A stretch of 15,742 bases of DNA, taken from Gammaproteobacteria bacterium. Lineage in GTDB: Bacteria > Pseudomonadota > Gammaproteobacteria > DRJJ01. The stretch's first letter is position 1; every line of letters begins with the position of its first letter. Location: contig DRJJ01000028.1 in NCBI GenBank assembly GCA_011052255.1, positions 1-15,742 of the forward strand, read 5' to 3'. Positions 1 through 7,744 of the stretch are shown piece by piece. The notes under the pieces were generated by a model. It was not told the origin of the DNA. It was given only the letters and a program-made list of their open reading frames with translations, and ran no database searches. The position numbers and the translations under genes were made by a program.

Positions 1-1360
1 CCATTCCACTGAATATAATTGCGCGGCTGTTCTTACCATATTTTCTTGCTACTTCTGTAATCACATCATCAATTGAAGGACTGTATATCGTGCGCTGGGT
101 AATCGGAGCAAACTGTATATAACCATATTCATCGAATACCAGACGCTTCTCGACAGGAGCCACAACAAGCTGCCCACATAACAGGCGTTTCCCAGGTTCT
201 GCCGTTAGTACTTCCAGGTCTGTTACCTGACGTAGCTGTTCGGCAAGCAAGGATACAAAACCAACGCCAATATGCTGCGCCAAAATAAAGCCTGCTGGAA
301 AGTTGGCTGGTAAACTGCGTAAAAAGGACTTTACTGCCTGCGGCCCGCCAATTGATGCGCCTAGCACCCAGACCTCTCGCGCTAGATTGGCAATTCCCGA
401 ATCCTCGAATCTATCGGCAGCATTACTCAATTTCTCGATTTGCGAGTCTTCCACGTATATCTCACCTGTAAGCCCTAGATCTACAATTTCTATCTCTGAG
501 CTGTCTTCCGCCAGTGCGCCTGATACTTTAGCATCGGTGTCTGCTTCGGCTGACACAGGTAATGCCTGGTAATTACTCAACTCTCCAACCACAACTTCAG
601 GTTCTGCTGGCTCAGGTTGCTGTTCGCTTTCCAGTTCCCGTTTCGTTTCCGTCGCTTCTGCTGGCCCGAAGGCAAGCTCAAGATCCATTTCCAGATCCAG
701 CTCCAACTCGGTATCGAATTCAGATAGATGGCCTTCAGCCTCTGCTGCATATGTTGGATCAGAAACCTGTACAACAGCATCTCGTCCGGGTTTTGGTTCT
801 GGCTCAGGATCATCCACTTCCAGCTCAAATCCATCAAGCATCTTGAGGTCAATTTCGAGATCCATTGCCGGTGCAACATAAAATCCGCGTTCATCTTCTA
901 TGGTCGATGCGCTATTACCCCGCGCGCTGCCTGCATCAGCAGCCTGAGCGCTGGCTTCTACAACATGCAAGCCAGGGTCTTCACTCTGCAAGTGCAATTC
1001 TGTATCGGGCTCTTCATATTCCAGTGCCAACCCGGTAAGCTTTTCGCACAAACGCCGCCCCCACGCCCGCCCACTAATATTCACCGGTTTGCGTATTGTG
1101 GCGCTGTCATTAAACAACACTGGTAACTTTGCACTGTCAATCAGAGCGTCCAGACTATCGTCTTCGCTGTCATCAAGATTAATCAGTAATACATCAGCAC
1201 AATTTTTGTCTAATCGTTTATTTGTCGGCTGATCAAACAAGGGAGGCACGACCAGCAGCCCATTTTCCTCCATGATTAATTTCAATGTTTCCCACTGTTT
1301 ACCTGAGTGTGAAACTATAATAACCCTGATTCCTTCAGTGGTTGGATTTGGCATACCCAT
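1..1360 (-). CDS. chpB: ChpB, CheB-type protein-glutamate methylesterase (3' end cut off by window edge)
   Basis: This gene runs off the left edge; 453 codons are visible. The product should remove methyl groups from the receptor PilJ, opposing PilK. Residues about 329-453 read as a CheB catalytic domain, with nucleophile Ser336 in GASIGGPQA and His363 in AQHIGVGF. The 27-residue Ser-His spacing fits the family. The reading ends inside FSGM, the start of the FSGMGxDG-type motif that carries the catalytic Asp, so the Asp lies just outside. Residues about 11-110 resemble a receiver fold but lack the acidic pair (VIIVSHS) and have Asn where the phospho-Asp is expected (ADVLLINLDD). A linker of about 200 residues, rich in Glu and Asp, joins the two parts. 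The start ATG at 1360 lies 1 bp after the chpA stop and follows GGTGGGG at about 10 nt; a second ATG at 1354 is less well placed. Family assignment is firm; the loss of receiver function is inferred. Confidence 0.93.
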   Translation of the reverse strand, partial: MGMPNPTTEGIRVIIVSHSGKQWETLKLIMEENGLLVVPPLFDQPTNKRLDKNCADVLLINLDDSEDDSLDALIDSAKLPVLFNDSATIRKPVNISGRAWGRRLCEKLTGLALEYEEPDTELHLQSEDPGLHVVEASAQAADAGSARGNSASTIEDERGFYVAPAMDLEIDLKMLDGFELEVDDPEPEPKPGRDAVVQVSDPTYAAEAEGHLSEFDTELELDLEMDLELAFGPAEATETKRELESEQQPEPAEPEVVVGELSNYQALPVSAEADTDAKVSGALAEDSSEIEIVDLGLTGEIYVEDSQIEKLSNAADRFEDSGIANLAREVWVLGASIGGPQAVKSFLRSLPANFPAGFILAQHIGVGFVSLLAEQLRQVTDLEVLTAEPGKRLLCGQLVVAPVEKRLVFDEYGYIQFAPITQRTIYSPSIDDVITEVARKYGKNSRAIIFSGM

Positions 1361-1361
1361 A

Positions 1362-4300
1362 TCAGCGAGACCCCACCAGTTGTTCAATATTTTCAAGCAG
1401 GTCCGCTTCCTGATACGGCTTGCCCATATAATAGTCAACGCCGATTACGTCTGCCCTAACCCTGTGCTTATCCCCGGTACGTGAGGTGATCATAATAATC
1501 GGGATACTCTTTAACCTGTCTTCGTTACGCATATGGGTGGCTAGTTCAAAGCCATCCATACGCGGCATCTCAATATCCAGCAACATAACATCCGGAATGT
1601 GCTCCTGAAGCACAGCAATGGCATCTACACCATCTTTGGCGGTAATGACTTCAAACCCATTTCGTTCCAGCAGACGAGTTGTTACCTTACGAACTGTAAT
1701 TGAATCATCAACCACCATTATGGTCTGCACATCACTGAGAATCTCGGGCTGAGCATCTTGCTCAATATGTAACGTACGCAATACACTACCCGCACGTACC
1801 AGTGCACCCATATCAAGAATCAATACCACGCTACCATCGCCAAGTATGGTTGCCCCCGATACACCTCGCACGGTACTGATTTGCGGGCCCACAGATTTGA
1901 CCACAACCTCACGGCTACCCCGCAGACCATCTACCTGCACTGCTGTTCGGTGATCACCAGTACGAACCAGTAATACAGGAAACAGCTTGCCGACCTGGCT
2001 TTCATCTTGTGGATTATGACCTGAGCTGAGCAAATCATTCATACTCATAACAGAGTATTCTTCACCTGCGTAATTAAAGACCGAATCTGGTTTAATCAGG
2101 TAATCGACCAGGTCATCACGCGTCATGCGCACGATACCTTCAATACTGGATAGTGGTATGGCATAGACCTCTTCGCCAACATCAACCATGAGCGCGTGAT
2201 TGACCGCCAATGTAAACGGTAATCGCATAACAAATGTGGTTCCACTACCAACATGTGATGAAATCTCGAGGCTGCCACCGAGCTGTTTGACCTGGCTGTT
2301 AACCACGTCCATACCCACGCCGCGGCCTGAGATACTGGTGATATCCTGCGCTGTGCTAAACCCTGACTCAAGTATAAATTGCATTAAATCATGATCGGTA
2401 ATGTGCCCGCCACTGTCCAGCATACCTCGTTCTTCTGCCTTCATGCGCAACGCCGCCAGATCCAGACCCTGTCCGTCATCAGCAACGGTTACCAGAACAT
2501 CTGACCCCTCACGCTGAATCGTGAGAGTGATATTGCCCATTTCGGGTTTGCCCAGTTTGCTTCTTTCATCAGGCGACTCAATACCATGGGATAAGGCATT
2601 TCGCAGCATATGTTCCAATGGTGCGGTAACTCGCTCGAGCAGACTTCGATCCATTTCACCGTGCTCACCAATCACGAACAACTCAGCCTTCTTGCCCAGC
2701 TCATCACTGGTTTGGCGTACGATACGTTTCATACGTGGCACCAGGCCCTTGAATGAAACCATGCGCGTACGCATCAGGCCTTCCTGCAAGTCTGTGTTGA
2801 CGCGTGCTTGTTGCACCAGTAGCGTTTCCGATTCGCTTACCAGATTGTCCAGCAGGGCTTGAATGCTTGATACATCAGACGTTGTTTCGACCAGCGCCTT
2901 GGCCAGCTCTTGCATACGGGAATACTGGTCCATCTCCAGCGGATCGAACTCCGCATCATAGTGGCCTTCTTTCTCATAGCGATAGAGAATCTGGGTCTCT
3001 GTTTCGATTTCCATATTACGCAGTTGGCCACGTAAGCGCGAAACCGTTTGCTCCAGCTCTTCCAGGTTGAACTTGAATGAACCCAGCTGTTGTTCCAGTC
3101 GGGCTCGGTAAATACTGGCTTCACCTGCATTACTGACCAGATCATCCAGTACGCTGGCAGGCAATCGGATCATTTCACCTGACGTTTGAGCAACAGGAGG
3201 CCTGGGTGCTTCCTCTAATTGCTCGACACGTTTGGCCAAAGGAATAACCTGAGCCTGGTGGTCCATCAGGCTGGAAATAGTACTGACAGTCGCTTTTTTC
3301 TGTATCGGCTTTGTCTCTGGTTCTTTTTCTGCTATTTCTTCAATTTCTGATATTGTTTCTGCTACTACAGCTTCCTTTACATCCTCTACACCCAGACGGG
3401 TATTCTCCAGCTGCTCGATTAAATCACCGGCCTCCTTTACTGGCTGATTTGCCTCAGCATCCTCCAGCATCTGGAATAACCGGTCGAGTGTACGCTGAAC
3501 TAAAGCCATAACAGCCGGACTCGATTCACATTCACCATCCACTATATCAGTGAGAAGGGATTCTGTAGCATGACTTAGTTCCGCAACTGGCTCTACTTTT
3601 GCCATGCGCGCACCGCCCTTGATGGTGTGCAAGTCACGTTGCAATTGCTCAAGATACTGGAGATCATCAGGTGTTTCCAGCCAGCCTGTTACTGCCGCCT
3701 CACTGGATGCAAGGATTTCAGCTCCTTCCTCAAGAAAAACATCCAGTATGTCAGCGTCATATCTTACCGTGGCTGTCTCCGGCTGCTCTTCTGCGGAGGC
3801 AAGTGCCGCACGCTGCTGCTCACGCAGATGATCTTCTTCACGAACTATCTCCACGGACAACAGGGTGCGAATTCTATCCTGCAACTCAGTCTGGTCATTT
3901 TCAATTTTATCGGCTTCGTTGATCTGTCCCAGCATGATGCGTATTTCTTCAGCACCCTGTACCAGTACAACCAAACCTTCTATCGGCAGCGATGTTTCAT
4001 TGTTCATCACTGCCTTGGTGTATTTTTCCAATGCTCCGGCAAGTTCAGCTATGTTATCCACTACCGCCATTCGAGCACTGCCGTGCAGTGTATGCAATGC
4101 ACGAACCAGATCTTCATTGATGAAATTCTCACCTGAGTGTTGCTTACAAGTTTCAACAAAATCACCAACCACCGCAAGATGACATGCCGATTCATTACTG
4201 AATATTTCATACAACACCGGGTCCATAACATCCACTGCTTCACATGGCTCTTCAAGCTTACCCGGTCTGCTTATATCGGTTACAGAATCTGTTATATTAT

Positions 4301-6824
4301 AGCTCTGCAAGTCGTCCAGTCTGATTCTGGCCTTTTCCTTGACTGTATCAACGAGATCAAAAGCACGTTTGACTATAGCCTCTGTATTATCCACATCAGG
4401 TGACCCCGACTCACCTTTCAGACACTCTATCAAGCCGGGTAGAGCGAGCACTGCCTCTTCTACCAGCTGAGTGATTTCATGAACCATCGGTATAGTCTGT
4501 TCCAATACACGATTCATCATATTCTCAATCGCCCAGGCCAGCTCACCGATCACCTGAGCACCAACCATACGACCACTTCCTTTCAGCGTGTGGAAGGATC
4601 GACGCATACGGGACAGCGCTTCATGGTTGTCATTGTCCTCAGACCATTGAGGTAATAACTCCTGCAATACAGCCAATTCCTCTTCCGCTTCCTCAATAAA
4701 GATATCAATAATATCCTCATCGATATCATCAAGCAGGCTGACGGCTTTGCTTTCCTGTGTGGCCGACAGTTTATCCTGCTCTATGTCTGTTATCTCTGGC
4801 TTTGTTTCCGCATTGATCGTTTCCTGTTCAATCTCATTCAGATCAAATATTCCGCTGGCCTCCTGACCTAATTCAGGGGGCCTGGGGGTGACACCTGTCT
4901 CGTCACCCAATGCACTCAGATCAAACATTCCACTAGCATCCGGATCAAATTCATGCAGATCTTCACCAACCCCTTCTCCAGCCACATCGAGATCAAGAGT
5001 TTCAAATTCACCTGTTTGATCGGCTGCATCAGATGCCTGTTTCAGCCGCATGGTCTGTTCCCCGGACAAGGCTATTTCCAGCGAATCTTCCTCACCACTA
5101 ATCGGTGGTTCCTGCTCTCTCGTTTCTTCATAACCAAGCTTGGCCAGACTTTCATTCGCGACATTCAACAAAAAATCGATATTCGGCCTGCGCTCCAGCA
5201 AAGACTCCAGATAGTATTCAACACTGGCTATTGCATCTGCAAAAATATCCAGTACTTCATATTCGGGCTGAACCCTGGGTTCCAGTATTTCAGTAACCAG
5301 ATAGTTGTTAATAACCTGTAGTATTCTGGCGGGTTCTGTCAGGCCAACAACAAGAATCGCACCACGTGCCTGGTTAAACTGGTGTGGCACACTCACCAGC
5401 AAAGAATGATCCCAGGGAGAATCTATAAACGAGACAATTGATTCCTTGGCAATAGATAGCTCCTTGCAAACCTCCTTGAGCACCGCCTCCTGTATCTGAC
5501 GTAACTCAACCTCAGGCAAGCTATGGGCAGTTTGCTCATCTGGCTTCTGCGCCGCCTCGTCTGCTTCTGCACCCGGTTTAGCCTGATGCTTTTCGGATAG
5601 CTCTACCAGTGAAGACTCAACAAACAACAATGCACTGGCTATCGCCATCAGGTTGGTTTCGTTTACTTCGGCATCACCTTCTGCAATATGGCCAATAGCA
5701 ACAACCTGATCCTGTACAAGCCGTCTTGGCACACCCAGACCCAGCATACCCAGAGTATCGGCCGTCTTGCGCAATATGTCAGCCTGCTCTTTCAGCTCAG
5801 TCATATTTTCTTCAGGATTACGCAGGTAGAGATCCAGTACTTCCTTTACACCCGCCAGTTCTTCACGTATTGCATTACCGACAGTTTGCATTAACTCCCT
5901 GTTCGGGCCACTTATGGATTCGCGCGCAACCTGTCTCTCTTCTTCAGATGGAAGAGCACCCTCCAGACTGAATGCAGTCTTGATTGCATTAACTCTTCCT
6001 CCACTGGAAGTAGACCGTGCAATATAATAGAGCAGATTCTTTAGCAAGTCGTTGCTTTCACCCATGCCCTGCTCACCAGAATCAATCAGTTTCTTGATTT
6101 CACGATCAACATGTCCGAGTAGCTTGTTAAGCGCAACGCCTACATCCAGACCCTGGTCTGCCAAAGCTTCAACCAGACCGTTAGCAACCCACCATAACCG
6201 TATCGTTTCGCGCTGCTCACAAATCTGTTCCAGTTCGGTAAGTACTGCCCCCAGCTTATGTAAACTGGTCTGTGGGTTTTGTTTTCGATACCAGCCCAGC
6301 AATCCAACCTGGTAGGCGTGACGCAACTTGCGCGCCATCAGGCTCAGGTTGCTTACTTTTTTACGCGTGGAAACAACGATATTATCTGCGCTGGTCAGAT
6401 CCGGTGTAAAAAGGGCATTTTCGGACAACAACGGCTCACCCCGGGAGGCGCGCAAGTCGTTTAGTAGCGGCATGACCAGCAGAGGGTCATCTTTATATCC
6501 GGTTAGAATTTTTTCCAGGTAGTCCGGCAACTGCAGTATGGAACGCATAAGCAGCTCATAGGCATCCTGCTTCTGTGGCACCTCGTTATTAAGCAGGCCC
6601 ATGCCCAGCTGTTCCATCTCTTCTGCAATTAGCGAGGCGCCATAAAGCTCAACCATCTGCAGGGTTCCGGCCACCTGATGCAGATAGGTTGTACAGAACC
6701 GTAACTGCGCCAGATCCTCAGTATTTTCGACATATTCTTCCAGTGACTGGCGCGCATGATCCAGCGTCTCGTCAATCTCTTGTTTGACCCAGGCCAGGGT
6801 GCTGTAATCGTTATTGTTCGCCAT
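1362..6824 (-). CDS. chpA: ChpA, hybrid CheA-type histidine kinase with multiple Hpt domains and a C-terminal receiver
   Basis: Central kinase of the type IV pilus chemosensory pathway, 1820 residues, cytoplasmic. Residues 1 to about 600 are FimL-like, with a weak Hpt at His49 (LHQVAGTLQM) and a matching segment at about 484 where Asn replaces His (FNQARGA). Three canonical Hpt motifs follow: His745 (HTLKGS), His911 (HTLHGS) and His1066 (HTIKGG). The CheA core begins near 1218 with the dimerisation helices. The ATPase follows, with N-box Asn1409 (LRNALSHGIE), DDGQG at 1449 and GRGVGMD at 1500. A CheW-like domain spans about 1545-1680. The C-terminal receiver has Asp1706/Asp1707, phospho-acceptor Asp1750 and Lys1802. 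P. aeruginosa ChpA is longer (about 2470 residues, eight phosphotransfer domains), so this is a compact form. It starts at ATG 6824, 9 bp after the pilK stop, behind a modest GAGAG. Partners are PilI, PilJ, PilG and PilH. Confidence 0.96.
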   Translation of the reverse strand: MANNNDYSTLAWVKQEIDETLDHARQSLEEYVENTEDLAQLRFCTTYLHQVAGTLQMVELYGASLIAEEMEQLGMGLLNNEVPQKQDAYELLMRSILQLPDYLEKILTGYKDDPLLVMPLLNDLRASRGEPLLSENALFTPDLTSADNIVVSTRKKVSNLSLMARKLRHAYQVGLLGWYRKQNPQTSLHKLGAVLTELEQICEQRETIRLWWVANGLVEALADQGLDVGVALNKLLGHVDREIKKLIDSGEQGMGESNDLLKNLLYYIARSTSSGGRVNAIKTAFSLEGALPSEEERQVARESISGPNRELMQTVGNAIREELAGVKEVLDLYLRNPEENMTELKEQADILRKTADTLGMLGLGVPRRLVQDQVVAIGHIAEGDAEVNETNLMAIASALLFVESSLVELSEKHQAKPGAEADEAAQKPDEQTAHSLPEVELRQIQEAVLKEVCKELSIAKESIVSFIDSPWDHSLLVSVPHQFNQARGAILVVGLTEPARILQVINNYLVTEILEPRVQPEYEVLDIFADAIASVEYYLESLLERRPNIDFLLNVANESLAKLGYEETREQEPPISGEEDSLEIALSGEQTMRLKQASDAADQTGEFETLDLDVAGEGVGEDLHEFDPDASGMFDLSALGDETGVTPRPPELGQEASGIFDLNEIEQETINAETKPEITDIEQDKLSATQESKAVSLLDDIDEDIIDIFIEEAEEELAVLQELLPQWSEDNDNHEALSRMRRSFHTLKGSGRMVGAQVIGELAWAIENMMNRVLEQTIPMVHEITQLVEEAVLALPGLIECLKGESGSPDVDNTEAIVKRAFDLVDTVKEKARIRLDDLQSYNITDSVTDISRPGKLEEPCEAVDVMDPVLYEIFSNESACHLAVVGDFVETCKQHSGENFINEDLVRALHTLHGSARMAVVDNIAELAGALEKYTKAVMNNETSLPIEGLVVLVQGAEEIRIMLGQINEADKIENDQTELQDRIRTLLSVEIVREEDHLREQQRAALASAEEQPETATVRYDADILDVFLEEGAEILASSEAAVTGWLETPDDLQYLEQLQRDLHTIKGGARMAKVEPVAELSHATESLLTDIVDGECESSPAVMALVQRTLDRLFQMLEDAEANQPVKEAGDLIEQLENTRLGVEDVKEAVVAETISEIEEIAEKEPETKPIQKKATVSTISSLMDHQAQVIPLAKRVEQLEEAPRPPVAQTSGEMIRLPASVLDDLVSNAGEASIYRARLEQQLGSFKFNLEELEQTVSRLRGQLRNMEIETETQILYRYEKEGHYDAEFDPLEMDQYSRMQELAKALVETTSDVSSIQALLDNLVSESETLLVQQARVNTDLQEGLMRTRMVSFKGLVPRMKRIVRQTSDELGKKAELFVIGEHGEMDRSLLERVTAPLEHMLRNALSHGIESPDERSKLGKPEMGNITLTIQREGSDVLVTVADDGQGLDLAALRMKAEERGMLDSGGHITDHDLMQFILESGFSTAQDITSISGRGVGMDVVNSQVKQLGGSLEISSHVGSGTTFVMRLPFTLAVNHALMVDVGEEVYAIPLSSIEGIVRMTRDDLVDYLIKPDSVFNYAGEEYSVMSMNDLLSSGHNPQDESQVGKLFPVLLVRTGDHRTAVQVDGLRGSREVVVKSVGPQISTVRGVSGATILGDGSVVLILDMGALVRAGSVLRTLHIEQDAQPEILSDVQTIMVVDDSITVRKVTTRLLERNGFEVITAKDGVDAIAVLQEHIPDVMLLDIEMPRMDGFELATHMRNEDRLKSIPIIMITSRTGDKHRVRADVIGVDYYMGKPYQEADLLENIEQLVGSR
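4839..4937 (-). repeat. Duplicated short motif in the ChpA linker (ASG[MI]FDL)
   Basis: Two copies of a short peptide lie 26 residues apart in the disordered-looking acidic linker between the FimL-like part and the first canonical Hpt of ChpA. They are Ala630-Leu636 (ASGMFDL) and Ala656-Leu662 (ASGIFDL), and both are followed by acidic stretches. The DNA of the two copies is similar but not identical (AGATCAAACATTCCACTAGC and AGATCAAATATTCCGCTGGC on the plus strand). The protein motif is therefore better kept than the codons. It resembles a short docking motif; no partner can be named from the sequence. Confidence 0.6.
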
Positions 6825-6833
6825 ACTCGTCTC

Positions 6834-7724
6834 TCAACCCAACCGCTGGAATGCCAGAGTGTGCGAGTCCTTCACTTTTCTGACCTTGTCATTGTGCCAG
6901 CCAATTATTTCACCTGATCCCAGAATCAGTAACCCACCCGGCAATAAGTACTCAACCAGTTTGTTCACGATCTTTTCCCGTTTGGGACGATCAAAATAGA
7001 TCAGCAGGTTCTGGCAGTAAATAATATCCATCCCACCCATCGGGGTCTGATCCAGATTCATAATATTCACGCAACTAAAGCAAACTCGCCGACGCAAGCT
7101 GTCCACCACACGGTACAGATCAACCCCTGCTGGTTCAAAATAGCCATCAACCAGCTCAGGTGCTAAATCCTTCATGCGTCGCTTGCTATACACAGCACGT
7201 CGTCCATCCTGCAAGGACGACTGGCTGATATCTGTGGCCATAACACCAAAGTAGCCACTATCGGGGCGTGCCGACAGCGCCCTGTCAGCACACATAGCCA
7301 GTGTAAAGGCCTCTTCTCCGGTCGCACAGGCTGTCGACCAGATTTCGATATTCACCCGGCCACTGGCCGGATCAACTTTTTTATCCCGGATATAGGCTTC
7401 GATCACTTCCAGTGAATTGGGGTGCCTGTTAAACCGTGTCTCATGTACAGTCACCCTGTCTACCAGTATCTGCCATTCCCGTACACCGTCCTGTGTCCTG
7501 GTTAACAAATTATAGTATTCACTATAGTCCTTAATACCAATTTCACGCATACGCAAACCGAGATTTGTGGTCAGAAACGAGCGGCGCTCCAGCGGCAGAA
7601 CCATACCAATACGTGACTCCAGCAGCTGCACCCAGCACTGGAATTGTTGGTCACTCATGTCCGGCAACAACTCAATACCGGTAAATATGGCCGATTCCAC
7701 TTCTTTTTTAATTACCACAGACAA
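6834..7724 (-). CDS. pilK: PilK, CheR-type chemoreceptor glutamate methyltransferase
   Basis: SAM-dependent methyltransferase, 296 residues, expected to methylate glutamates of PilJ. The N-terminal helical part (about 27-75) matches the CheR N domain. The segment VTVHETRFNRHP (91-102) matches the CheR stretch with conserved T, R and F positions. The SAM site is at IWSTACATGEEAF (128-140), with ATDIS at 163-167 as the acidic ribose-binding strand. The motif YCQNLLIYFD (236-245) is the family's C-R-N-L-I-Y-F-D with Gln in place of the usual Arg. GSGE at 269 ends the fold. The start is TTG at 7724, with GGAG about 10 nt upstream. ATG at codon 23 would remove part of the N domain and has no clear ribosome site. 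The gene lies 20 bp after pilJ and 9 bp before chpA. Confidence 0.94.
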   Translation of the reverse strand: MSVVIKKEVESAIFTGIELLPDMSDQQFQCWVQLLESRIGMVLPLERRSFLTTNLGLRMREIGIKDYSEYYNLLTRTQDGVREWQILVDRVTVHETRFNRHPNSLEVIEAYIRDKKVDPASGRVNIEIWSTACATGEEAFTLAMCADRALSARPDSGYFGVMATDISQSSLQDGRRAVYSKRRMKDLAPELVDGYFEPAGVDLYRVVDSLRRRVCFSCVNIMNLDQTPMGGMDIIYCQNLLIYFDRPKREKIVNKLVEYLLPGGLLILGSGEIIGWHNDKVRKVKDSHTLAFQRLG

Positions 7725-7744
7725 GATCTAGAGGCTCCAGGCCT

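Noticed and set aside
1835..1882. GVSGAT in ChpA as a possible flavinylation site for the neighbouring ApbE
   Set aside because: GxxGATILGDG is a standard feature of the CheA CheW-like domain, and ChpA is cytoplasmic whereas ApbE acts outside the membrane.
3627..4136. Open frame of 169 codons antisense to chpA
   Set aside because: It lies opposite the second and third canonical Hpt region, has a low-complexity Cys/Phe-rich product and no ribosome site. It is a shadow frame.
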